Positions 7,976-16,628 of a stretch of 48,304 bases of DNA are shown piece by piece (position 1 is the first letter of the stretch; each line of letters starts with the position of its first letter). Under the pieces are notes generated by a model. It did no database searches and had not been told where the DNA came from. It was given only the letters and a program-made list of their open reading frames with translations. The position numbers were made by a program, and so were the translations under genes. Origin of the DNA: a virus. Location: positions 1-48,304 of IMG/VR virus record IMGVR_UViG_3300046820_000683, one strand, 5' to 3'.

Positions 7976-9101
7976 AGTATATATTTGTTTGACCGGTAAA
8001 ATTAATTGATTTTGCCGTTGCATTTGTTACTCCTGTCATTGTAGTCGGAGTTTCAATGAATGTTATAGTGCTTCCCGTAACATTATATATTCTCATGGAT
8101 GATGTTGAACTTCCACTTGTTACAACGGCGACCGTATTATTATCATACCAATCTATGCCATTGCCAGTGCCACTTGGTAAAGTTGCTGGATCCGTCAATT
8201 TGGTGAGAACACCGCCACTGAAACTATAAACAGTAATATTTGGTGTGGTGTTGTGTGCTACTGCTAAATAATTTCCATCAGGTGAAAATCTCACATCATT
8301 GGCAGTGCTTGCTGGCAATGTAACTGGATCGGTTATTTTTGTTAAAGTTGAACCATTAAATGAATAAACAGATATAAAAGGTGTTAATGCGTGTGCAACA
8401 GCCAAATATGTTCCGTCAGGAGACCAAGCACATTTATTTCCTGTACTTGCTGGTAATGTAACTGGATTTGTTATTTTTGTGAAAGTGTCTCCACTACGAG
8501 AGTACACCGTGACAAAAGGTGTCGTGGCATGTGCCGTTGCTAGATAATTTCCGTCAGCTGAAAAAGCACAACCATTAACTGTACTGGCTGGTAAAGTTCC
8601 AGGATTTGTTAATTTGGTGAAGGTATTTCCTGACCTTTTATATATGGTAACAAAAGGAGTTGTGGAGTGACCAGTAACCAAATATGTGCCGTCAGGAGAC
8701 CAACAACAACTTTGTGCACTACCAGCTGGCAGTGTAGATGGATTTGTGACCTTTGTTAAATTTGGGCCTGAACGAGAATATATTGTGACAAATGGCGTTG
8801 TTGTGTGTGCTACAGCTAAATGTGATCCGGTCGGTGAGATGGCAGCATCATTGATAGAAGTTCCTGTGGGTGCAGTATCGACTGTGTATTCTGCTAAATT
8901 GAACTGGGTGTTATTGAAGTTTCTTCTTAATTGTAAAAAATAATGGGGTGCTGCTCCAGTAGTAACAACCATACCTTTAAAAAAGTATGGCCAACCTGTT
9001 GACACCAACTTGTCCGTTATTCCATTAAGTGTGGTAAAGCCTGTTTGATATGCGGTATTACCATTATTATTGTAGTAACCAATAATTTTATTGATAGGCA
9101 T
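7974..9101 (-). CDS. WD40-like beta-propeller tip adhesin
   Basis: A 375-residue protein with a propeller built of 46-residue repeats (138 bp). From about residue 84 to 330 there are six consecutive copies of a unit with WSPDGTYLAVAH (variants FSADGNYLATAH, FSPDGNYLAVAH), TPFVTVYSRSG, TFTKITNP and TLPAST. A degenerate N-terminal strand set (YFLQLRRNFNN) and a C-terminal SMRIYNVTGSTITFIE could close a seventh blade in velcro fashion (inference). The first 45 residues may be an attachment segment. The gene follows a short shaft and a 117-residue SYE-type protein, the position held by the LamG adhesin in cassette B. Binding to a receptor is inferred; no enzymatic motif is visible. Its ATG overlaps the upstream stop, with GAGG 10 bases ahead. 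Confidence 0.82.
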   Translation of the reverse strand: MPINKIIGYYNNNGNTAYQTGFTTLNGITDKLVSTGWPYFFKGMVVTTGAAPHYFLQLRRNFNNTQFNLAEYTVDTAPTGTSINDAAISPTGSHLAVAHTTTPFVTIYSRSGPNLTKVTNPSTLPAGSAQSCCWSPDGTYLVTGHSTTPFVTIYKRSGNTFTKLTNPGTLPASTVNGCAFSADGNYLATAHATTPFVTVYSRSGDTFTKITNPVTLPASTGNKCAWSPDGTYLAVAHALTPFISVYSFNGSTLTKITDPVTLPASTANDVRFSPDGNYLAVAHNTTPNITVYSFSGGVLTKLTDPATLPSGTGNGIDWYDNNTVAVVTSGSSTSSMRIYNVTGSTITFIETPTTMTGVTNATAKSINFTGQTNIY

Positions 9102-9451
9102 TAACTAACTTCCTCATAACTACACACGGCTTCCAAAAAATTATTTGCACCAGCGGACAGTCTTAGTGTATCACCTTCTTCCAAGTAGATTATCTTACTG
9201 ATTAAATCTAAGGTCGTACTGTTTGGAATGGTAATTGTATAACCCATTCTATAAGCTACAGAAGAACGAAACACTTCAACGTTTGCGCTCATTGGTGCGG
9301 TGTTAATATTACTGATGTATAATGCATTAATCTTCATCATTTTACCACTATTTGTACCGTTTGTTACGATTGCTGCAGAAGAAGTGGTAATTGATTGAAC
9401 TGCTGTTTTAGCTGTAACTGTTGTTAAACTTAATAAGTTTGGTGCTGCCAT
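9101..9451 (-). CDS. Small SYE-tail beta protein (paralogue of 16262-16624)
   Basis: A beta-rich protein of 116 residues. I place the start at MAAPNLLSLT (9451) rather than the in-frame Met at 9487, because the longer form would overlap the upstream gene and the paralogue at 16262-16624 has no such extension. Shared features are INALYISNI versus INSLVVSNI, a central VEVF/VDVF strand, IYLEEGDTLRLSA versus MYLQENDSIRLTA, and an almost identical C-terminus NNFLEAVCSYE. Its last codons contain GAGG, which serves as the probable Shine-Dalgarno of the next gene. The family sits between shaft and adhesin genes in both B-type cassettes. A collar or adaptor role is an inference. Confidence 0.75.
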   Translation of the reverse strand: MAAPNLLSLTTVTAKTAVQSITTSSAAIVTNGTNSGKMMKINALYISNINTAPMSANVEVFRSSVAYRMGYTITIPNSTTLDLISKIIYLEEGDTLRLSAGANNFLEAVCSYEEVS

Positions 9452-9452
9452 T

Positions 9453-9932
9453 TTATAATCCGTTTCCAAAAACTGTTGATAAACCATATATCACTGATGG
9501 TGATGTGCTTCCGCCTCCACCAGCATTTGTGGTTATCGCCGATGATGAGATATCGACCCATGCGTTTGATGTACCATCATTTATATATTGATACAAAATA
9601 TCTTCTGTTACTGAATACCATTGGTCACCAACGTTTGCTGTTACTGGTGTTGTATTGGATGCTTTATATATTAAACCACTGGCACCACCCGTATTTGCTT
9701 TTATGAAGGCTGCGTTTGCTTGAATGTAAGCAGAATTCGCCTGTGTTCTGGCAAAGGTGTCTGTTGGTGACAAAGTATTTGCCACATTGTAGACTGTATT
9801 TGCCTGCAAGAATGCTGACTGTGCATAACCCAATACATCAACACCAGAAACCACGACCGTATTGGCCGACAATTGGTCAACTGAGTAGTCCAGTGTTTGG
9901 TCAATGTTTGTTGGTTGTATTTTTGTTGTCAT
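9453..9932 (-). CDS. Short fibre shaft (cassette B')
   Basis: A 159-residue protein that reads as a miniature of the 1504-residue shaft at 16629-21143. Its N-terminus MTTKIQPTNIDQTLDYSVDQ parallels MPITQLQPFNLDSTKDYSLA, and both continue with LSANTVVVSG/VSASNIVATG. It has only about six alanine-core heptads around TDTFARTQANSAYIQANAAF, then a beta module with GDQWYSVTEDILYQYIND, and a C-terminal end VIYGLSTVFGNGL that parallels the AMTIVFGG end of the long shaft. The next gene is the SYE-tail protein in both loci. The reduced length suggests either a short-reach fibre or a contracted repeat array. Confidence 0.75.
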   Translation of the reverse strand: MTTKIQPTNIDQTLDYSVDQLSANTVVVSGVDVLGYAQSAFLQANTVYNVANTLSPTDTFARTQANSAYIQANAAFIKANTGGASGLIYKASNTTPVTANVGDQWYSVTEDILYQYINDGTSNAWVDISSSAITTNAGGGGSTSPSVIYGLSTVFGNGL

Positions 9933-9947
9933 TTTGCTTTTTTATTT

Positions 9948-9957
9948 TATTTATTTA
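9948..9957 (-). promoter_or_regulatory. Weak candidate late promoter before cassette B'
   Basis: Minus-strand TAAATAAATA overlaps the stop codon of the 2103-residue adhesin and lies about 15 bases upstream of the ATG at 9932. It resembles the T4 late element, but the run is low complexity, so confidence is low. Confidence 0.25.
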
Positions 9958-12900
9958 ATATCTAAAGGTGTTGTTGGTGGAGTAAATGTTGTTGTGTAAC
10001 GAACAGCTTTAGTGATTCTTAGGTCTTTTAGATATCCAGTTAATAAATATGATGATGTGTTATAAACTCCGATTTGATTTAGTGTATATGTTGTCATCAG
10101 TGATTGTGCCACAGTATAGTTGGTACCTGCTTGTGTTCCGTTGATATACACTTTCATAGTGGTACCACTCTTAGTAACAGCAATATGTGTCCACACTCCA
10201 GGAACTATTGTACCTATTGAACTTTGTTGCAATGACCAAGCAGCTCCGGTTGAGGACATCCATAAGTTCAGAGCACCGCTTTGTATTTGTAAACCAAACG
10301 CACAATAACCTGATGTGTTTGCATTTAAGTATAATATTGATTGTTGTGATGTTACACTCACTGGATATACCCAAGTTTCAAAAGTGAAGTCTGATGAACC
10401 AAAAGTCATATTAGGTGAAACTGGCACACTCAAATAATCACCAGTGCCATCAAAATAGATACTCTTTCCGGTGTTATATTGGAATGGGTTAGACAAGCTT
10501 ACACCTGGTGTTCCTGATAAAGTAAATGCCAAGTTATTCGGACTACTATCAATAAATTTATTTGATTGAAAAGTCAACAATGCCACTTGTGATGCTGTGG
10601 CACCTTGGCTTGTTGTTGTCAATGGTGTAGTTGATGGAGTAAATGCAGATGTGTAAAGTGCTGTGCCTTTAACCACTCGTAGGTTAGATAAATTACCTTG
10701 AAATTCAGCAGGTGAAACATGATAACCCATGTTTACTACTCCACCGGTGACAGTATAATTTGTGCTGTCAGCATTACTTGCTACTTGTGTTCCATCATAA
10801 TATAATTTAGTTGTTCCACTGGATCTAACAAATGCAACGTGATGCCATTTGCCGTCAATAACCGGAAGAACATTGAAAGTCCATAAGTTTGTGGCATTAT
10901 AAACAGATTGCCAATAGAATACTCCGTTGGCGAATACAATAGACCATCCACCACTTGTTTGTGAAATTATACCACCATTGATATCTCCGGTTTTTATCCA
11001 GAACTCAATGGTAAAATCACCAGTACCAAACGCAAAGTTTGTACTATTAGGCACAGTTATATTATCACCGGTTCCATCAAAATATGCACTGTAATAATTT
11101 CCTGCATACGGATCTTGTGGTGCTAGTAGTGTATTACCAAATGTATCTAAAACATTGGTGCTGTGATAATCAATAGTGCCACCAGTAGTGCCATTTATTA
11201 ATAAAGAAGAACTGTATCTATTTGCACCAATTGTAGTTGTTGGTGTTGCCGGAGCAGGTCCTGGAAAGAAGTTGGCTGTGTATAGAGCTGTCCTAGTAAT
11301 TCTAATATCTGATGCATAACCAACAAATGCCGCAGAACCAAAACCTATTAATAACGGATTGCCGTTATCAACTGCATCTACGGAAGTTCCAGAAGTATAT
11401 AACACTCCATTGACATATAACTTGGTAGTTGTCGTGGTTCTCACTAATGCAATATGATACCATTGATTAGCAATTGGTGTGAAAGATGTAATAAACACGT
11501 TGCTTGCACCATTAACTTGCCAAACCCATCTACTAGCGTCTGATTTTAATTCATAACTAGATGTTTTTTGGAATAATGTCCAACCAGTAAGTGTGCCAGT
11601 CCAATAAAACCAACCTTCAAGAGTAAAATCAGAACTTCCCAATTCTATGCTAGGATTATCCAATACGTTCAAGTAATAATTACCACCACCGTTAAAATAT
11701 ATGGAACCACTATTGACACTAGGTGAATAAGATACTCGTGGAGTATTTGTTTGGCCGAATGGATTGAATGTTAGTGGTTTGGTGTCGCCACTGGCAGTTA
11801 ATGTGAAATAGTTTGTACTATTATCGACCATTGTTACTGATTGGCAGGTCAATAAACTTGTATTTGCTACTACTGTTAATGGTGTTGTGCTCGGTGTAAA
11901 ATTTGAGGTGTATACTGCTGTTCCGTTTACTACTCTAACATTAGAAATATAACCTGCAAAAGCTAAAGTTCCAGCCGTAGCAGATTGACCACCTATTGTT
12001 ACTGTTCCTCCGATTGTAGATGAATCTGTTGCAGTAGCAATATTTGTTCCATCAACATAAACAGTCACGGTACTACCACTTCTCACAACTGCAAAATGAT
12101 GCCACGCATTATTAGTAACCGTTGTAGTTGGGGATATTGTTGTACCGGCTATCACTCTAACTCGTTGTCCCGGATTATCATTGTGTGCGTATTGAAGATA
12201 TAAATTAGTTCCGGCAGCGAATAGAGAGGGGAAATTTTGTATCTGAGTTGTTGCGTAGAACCAAAGTTCCACTGTGTAATTACCAGTAAATGATATTGAA
12301 GAAGTAGTTAATTGGTCTCCACTACCATCAAAGTAAACACTATAACTTGTCGGTACACTTGTTACACCACCAAATGGACTAAATGCTTGAACAGATACGT
12401 CACCATTTCTAGTGATATTAAAGCTGTTTGGTGATTCATCAATAAATCTATTGTCTTGGCAAGTTAGTAAACTTGTATTTGCTGATGTTGTTAATGGAGA
12501 GGTGCTTGGAGTAAAAGCAGAGGTGTAGAGTGCTTGACCTTTAACCACACGAAGATTTGATACATATCCAGTAAAATGTCTAGTGTCACTAATCTCTATC
12601 CAACGACCAATCGTTCCACCGTATGTTGTACCTGTGGTTATATTACTACTATTAGTAACTGAGCCGTCTTGGACACCGTTAACAAACAATCTTAATGATG
12701 TTCCAGACCTAGTTAACGCAACATGATACCAGGTATTTAACAAGTATGATGTTGATCCGGTGATAATATTAGATCCATTCCATACATTGAATTTTCCGCC
12801 TGATATGTAAACACACACACTAGCGGTTGAGTTAGGTCCTTGAGAATAAATGTATGCGTAATCTGCGGGATTTGCAGTGATGTATACCCACATTTCTATT

Positions 12901-15900
12901 GTAAAATCGCTGGTTCCGTAAGTAAAGGCTGCATTGGTGGAAGTAGTCAAGTAATCTCCAGTACCATCAAAGAAATTACTCCAACCATTCTGACTGTATG
13001 GACTAAATGTACCTTGTGTTACAACACCAGTTCTAGTAATGATATTATTAAAACTAGATTGATCCATGAAAGCACTGTTATTTGCTCCACCATTTGTTTG
13101 GCAAGTTAACAATACAGTATTTGCAATAGGTGTTAACGGTGCTTGTGGAGGTAAAAATGTGCCGGTGTAGAGTGCGGTACCTACTACTATTCTAGCGTCT
13201 GTAATATAACCAGTCCATGATTCGTTACCTGATGTAGCTGTGCCACCTATACCTAACGCAACACCACCGCTAGTAATAGATGTTGAATACGCAGTTATGG
13301 GAACACCCACACTTATACCGTTTATGTATAGAGAAATCGTTGTGCCGTTTCTGACAGCCGCTACGTGATACCAAGTGTTTGGTACTAATGTTGCCACACC
13401 GATACTTGAACCACCCTGTACATAAAATTGCCAGGTAGTGCCACTTCTTCTTAATAAGAACGCAGTTGTTCCACCGTTCCACATGTCAAATATGCCGCCG
13501 GTGCCAACAGATGTAGTTGCGTAAACCCATGCTTCCATGGTAAAATTGCTAGTGCCTAAATTAGGAAACTGTCCGGCCGGTAATGTTACTACATCACTGG
13601 TACCATCAAAATATGCTGAACCTAAATTAGTTATAGTAGTATTCGCAGTTGTCATGGTAAACGGACTTACTGCTATAGGTTGTGCTTGGCCTGCGTTTGT
13701 GATTGTTAAGTTGTTAGTTGAGTTATCAATTAGAGTTGCATTTTGACAAGTTAATAGTGAAGTGTTTGCTACTGCGGTTAATGAACTTGTTGGTGGAGTA
13801 AACGTTGTTGTGTATAATGCAGTGCCTTTTATTACACGCAAATTAGATATTAAGCCGGTATAAACAGCAGCTCCTCCATTGAAACCGATGTAATTTGTGG
13901 CACCGGAAACACCATATACCGTGCTATTAGTTGCTGATCCTACTGATACCCCATTAAAAAACATTCTTACTGATGTTCCGGATCTAGTGACAGCAACATG
14001 CGTCCATGTATTTAACGGAACCGCAGACGAAGAGGTGATTGCTACAGTACTATAGTTTGAAAATGTAATAAAGTTGGATGTAGAAAACGACAAATAGAAT
14101 CCATCAGGATTAGTTGCATTACACACAATAGCACCAAATTGTGCTACTGTTGATGGAGTATAAATCCATGCTTCAATTGTGAAATCACCACTTCCGAGTG
14201 CCATAGAAGCTGAAGCTGGAATAGTAAGATAATCACCAGAACCATCAAATGTTGTACTATAACCAGTATTGTATGCTGCCGTAGTCGATGTTACAAATGG
14301 ATGTGCTGAACTTACTGTTGTATCACCGTTCTTTGTAACTGTAAAATTATTAACTGAAGTATCAATTAATCTATTTGATTGACAGGTTAACAAACTTGTA
14401 TTTGCTACTGCTGTTAGTGGTGATGTTGGTGGTGTAAAATTAACAGTGTACAGTGCGGTACCTTTAACTACACGAACATTACTCATGTATCCATTGATGG
14501 GAAAAGCACCTACTGAATTTCCTCCGGGTGCTGTGCCGCTAGCACCAATTCCTAATTGTTGAGTAGAGTTAAAATTTACAGAACTAGTAGCAGTGCCAAC
14601 GGATATACCATTACGATATAATGTTACTGTTGTGTCACTTCGTACCAATGCATAGTGATACCATTGCCCAACTACTGCACCAGTTGATTCAGTAATTGCT
14701 GCCGAACCGTTCAAATAAACTATTAATGCTCCGTTACCATTACCTGTCTGAAATAGTATATCACCTGCGGATGTATAACCTTTAGTGAATGGTGTTTGAT
14801 AACCTGTGATTGAAATATAATAAATCCAAAATTCAATAGTGAAATTACCAGACCCCATTTGTAGTGTAGTATTGTCGGGAATAGTCAAATAATCACCAGT
14901 GCCATCAAAGTAGTTACTATAATAACCACCCATATAAGGATCAAAATTACTTGCTCTGGCATCTCCAGTAATTGCCAACTGGTAATTGTTCAAACTTGTA
15001 TCAGTGACAAATGTTGGTGTAGGAGTATTGGCACTCAACAACAGAACCGTATTATTCCAATTCAAATCACCAAGATTAATTGACCAACTAATAGTTCTTG
15101 TTGCAGAACGGTTTGTTGTGTCTGCTGTTGCAGTCAACAATGTTGTAACTGTTTGAGCAGCATTTGGTGTTCCTGTAATAACACTACCACTAATAGACAA
15201 ACCTGATGGTAAAGCATTTGCGGTATAGGTTATTGTTCTACCTGCTGCACTACTTGCACTCAATGTTACATTAGCTATTGGAGTACCACCAATCAATGAA
15301 TAAGAAGTTTGGTCAGCGGGTGAATTCCATGTCACAACATCAGGATTAATGTTGAATACCACATCACGTATTGCAGTTCTTGTTGTTGTGTTTGCAGTTG
15401 CTGTTAGTCTTGTGAATGTATTACCGACAGTGTTAACTGTACCGGAAATTACACCAGTTGTGGCATTTACTGTAATACCAGTTGGTACAGTGTTTGCGGA
15501 ATATACAACACTATAACCAGCCGCAGAAGATGCAGATGCAGTTACATTTGAAATAGGTGCATATTCAAAACCAGATATAACTTGATTATTTGTTGGAGTA
15601 GACCATGTCACCACATCTGTATTGATTGTCAGACTGAAAGAACGGTCTGAATCTTGTAATTGTCCGTCAGTTGCACGAATAGTAAATGAATATGTGGTCG
15701 AACCAGATTCTGCTGGAGCAGAACCGGACAACACGCCTGTTGCAGATAGTGATGTTCCTGGTGGCAGACTACCAGACAGAACACTATATGTTACAGGTGC
15801 ATCACCAGTGGCCACAAAAGTTGAACTTACATTTGTTCTTTCGTATTGTGAACCAACAGAACCTGCGGAAGTTGACCATGTTGGTACACCAGAATAAACT

Positions 15901-16262
15901 AGTCCTGGTACCAAAATACCAGTACCACCATTTGCGTTCATAACAATGATGGTATAACTACCAGATACATTCGCCGGAGAAGTGAAGGTTAATCTACCCT
16001 GGTCGAGATATGTCACAGAACCTATTGTACTGCCACCAACCATAATGGTGGCTCCTGGTGCGAAACCAGAACCGTACACAACGATAGTTTGTCCGCCAGC
16101 AGTAGATGCTGCGGTATCATCTAGTGGTACATATGAACCATTTGTTACGGCAAACGAAGTGACGATTGGTATTGGATATTCTGTCTGATTAAATCTATCA
16201 GCCTGAGAAAGTATACCATAACCATCGTTTGCTCTTTTACCTCTGCGACCAGAATTGTACAT
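9951..16262 (-). CDS. Giant adhesin: IPT/TIG, three Ig-like and eight LamG-type domains
   Basis: At 2103 residues this is the largest protein here and probably a receptor-binding tip. After MYNSGRRGKRANDGYG comes an IPT/TIG-like domain (about 31-130, GGQTIVVYGSGFAPGATIMV). Three He_PIG-type Ig domains follow to about residue 400, each beginning W-S/N-T/S. Eight concanavalin A/LamG-type domains then start near residues 446, 671, 884, 1097, 1310, 1523, 1727 and 1937. Each opens with a YFDGTGDYLTIP-like strand, has DFTIEFWIY, WYHVALVRSGTT and LYVNG cores, and ends with SNLRVVKGTALYT. Linkers repeat SLLTCQ...DNSTNNFT. LamG folds commonly bind glycans, so a polysaccharide receptor is likely (inference). 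The ATG overlaps the upstream stop, with GAGG 10 bases ahead. Confidence 0.88.
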   Translation of the reverse strand: MYNSGRRGKRANDGYGILSQADRFNQTEYPIPIVTSFAVTNGSYVPLDDTAASTAGGQTIVVYGSGFAPGATIMVGGSTIGSVTYLDQGRLTFTSPANVSGSYTIIVMNANGGTGILVPGLVYSGVPTWSTSAGSVGSQYERTNVSSTFVATGDAPVTYSVLSGSLPPGTSLSATGVLSGSAPAESGSTTYSFTIRATDGQLQDSDRSFSLTINTDVVTWSTPTNNQVISGFEYAPISNVTASASSAAGYSVVYSANTVPTGITVNATTGVISGTVNTVGNTFTRLTATANTTTRTAIRDVVFNINPDVVTWNSPADQTSYSLIGGTPIANVTLSASSAAGRTITYTANALPSGLSISGSVITGTPNAAQTVTTLLTATADTTNRSATRTISWSINLGDLNWNNTVLLLSANTPTPTFVTDTSLNNYQLAITGDARASNFDPYMGGYYSNYFDGTGDYLTIPDNTTLQMGSGNFTIEFWIYYISITGYQTPFTKGYTSAGDILFQTGNGNGALIVYLNGSAAITESTGAVVGQWYHYALVRSDTTVTLYRNGISVGTATSSVNFNSTQQLGIGASGTAPGGNSVGAFPINGYMSNVRVVKGTALYTVNFTPPTSPLTAVANTSLLTCQSNRLIDTSVNNFTVTKNGDTTVSSAHPFVTSTTAAYNTGYSTTFDGSGDYLTIPASASMALGSGDFTIEAWIYTPSTVAQFGAIVCNATNPDGFYLSFSTSNFITFSNYSTVAITSSSAVPLNTWTHVAVTRSGTSVRMFFNGVSVGSATNSTVYGVSGATNYIGFNGGAAVYTGLISNLRVIKGTALYTTTFTPPTSSLTAVANTSLLTCQNATLIDNSTNNLTITNAGQAQPIAVSPFTMTTANTTITNLGSAYFDGTSDVVTLPAGQFPNLGTSNFTMEAWVYATTSVGTGGIFDMWNGGTTAFLLRRSGTTWQFYVQGGSSIGVATLVPNTWYHVAAVRNGTTISLYINGISVGVPITAYSTSITSGGVALGIGGTATSGNESWTGYITDARIVVGTALYTGTFLPPQAPLTPIANTVLLTCQTNGGANNSAFMDQSSFNNIITRTGVVTQGTFSPYSQNGWSNFFDGTGDYLTTSTNAAFTYGTSDFTIEMWVYITANPADYAYIYSQGPNSTASVCVYISGGKFNVWNGSNIITGSTSYLLNTWYHVALTRSGTSLRLFVNGVQDGSVTNSSNITTGTTYGGTIGRWIEISDTRHFTGYVSNLRVVKGQALYTSAFTPSTSPLTTSANTSLLTCQDNRFIDESPNSFNITRNGDVSVQAFSPFGGVTSVPTSYSVYFDGSGDQLTTSSISFTGNYTVELWFYATTQIQNFPSLFAAGTNLYLQYAHNDNPGQRVRVIAGTTISPTTTVTNNAWHHFAVVRSGSTVTVYVDGTNIATATDSSTIGGTVTIGGQSATAGTLAFAGYISNVRVVNGTAVYTSNFTPSTTPLTVVANTSLLTCQSVTMVDNSTNYFTLTASGDTKPLTFNPFGQTNTPRVSYSPSVNSGSIYFNGGGNYYLNVLDNPSIELGSSDFTLEGWFYWTGTLTGWTLFQKTSSYELKSDASRWVWQVNGASNVFITSFTPIANQWYHIALVRTTTTTKLYVNGVLYTSGTSVDAVDNGNPLLIGFGSAAFVGYASDIRITRTALYTANFFPGPAPATPTTTIGANRYSSSLLINGTTGGTIDYHSTNVLDTFGNTLLAPQDPYAGNYYSAYFDGTGDNITVPNSTNFAFGTGDFTIEFWIKTGDINGGIISQTSGGWSIVFANGVFYWQSVYNATNLWTFNVLPVIDGKWHHVAFVRSSGTTKLYYDGTQVASNADSTNYTVTGGVVNMGYHVSPAEFQGNLSNLRVVKGTALYTSAFTPSTTPLTTTSQGATASQVALLTFQSNKFIDSSPNNLAFTLSGTPGVSLSNPFQYNTGKSIYFDGTGDYLSVPVSPNMTFGSSDFTFETWVYPVSVTSQQSILYLNANTSGYCAFGLQIQSGALNLWMSSTGAAWSLQQSSIGTIVPGVWTHIAVTKSGTTMKVYINGTQAGTNYTVAQSLMTTYTLNQIGVYNTSSYLLTGYLKDLRITKAVRYTTTFTPPTTPLDIK
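10390..14960 (-). repeat. Eight tandem LamG-domain repeats, period about 600-675 bp
   Basis: Coding tandem repeat inside the 2103-residue adhesin. Unit starts, marked by the YFDG codons, lie near 14925, 14250, 13610, 12975, 12335, 11695, 11080 and 10450 on the minus strand. Copies share short DNA blocks, for example the AACAAACTTGTATTTGCTAC type seen near 14390 and 11860, but are otherwise diverged. This suggests old duplication with ongoing exchange. Confidence 0.75.
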
Positions 16263-16624
16263 TAACTAATAGCCTCATATGAACAGACTGCCTCCAAGAA
16301 ACTATTTGCGCTTGCAGTCAATCTAATTGAATCGTTTTCTTGTAAATACATAATCAGACCTTTATCAATCGGTGTGAATGATGTATTTGCGGCAACCGAC
16401 ACTAGGTATGATAAACGAAAGGCTGTTGATTGATTTTTAAACACATCAACAGTAACACTCGCTGCACCTGTACCAGAGATATTGGATACCACAAGACTAT
16501 TTATCTTGTAAACCGAATTGCTGTTTGCTGGATTTGTAACTATTGATGTGGGTACAGTCGAAACGACCATACCGTTTGTATTGCCATAAATTGTAGATAC
16601 ATTTACTACGTTCATTTGAGCCAT
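16262..16624 (-). CDS. Small SYE-tail beta protein (cassette B)
   Basis: A 120-residue beta-rich protein paralogous to 9101-9451. It begins MAQMNVVNVSTIYGNTNGMV, contains YKINSLVVSNISGTG and VTVDVFKNQSTAFRLSYLV, and ends LQENDSIRLTASANSFLEAV then CSYEAIS. The stop overlaps the ATG of the giant LamG adhesin (TAATG, 16260-16264). The codons for the conserved Tyr-Glu near the end supply GAGG (16276-16273) 10 bases before that ATG, exactly as in the paralogue. Similar small proteins are, to my knowledge, common beside fibre genes of exT4 phages, but no function is established here. Confidence 0.75.
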   Translation of the reverse strand: MAQMNVVNVSTIYGNTNGMVVSTVPTSIVTNPANSNSVYKINSLVVSNISGTGAASVTVDVFKNQSTAFRLSYLVSVAANTSFTPIDKGLIMYLQENDSIRLTASANSFLEAVCSYEAIS

Positions 16625-16628
16625 TTAA

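Noticed and set aside
9452-9487. Longer N-terminus of the 117-residue protein starting at 9487
   Set aside because: It would overlap the upstream shaft gene, and the paralogue at 16262-16624 has no such extension; MAAPNLL at 9451 directly follows the upstream stop.
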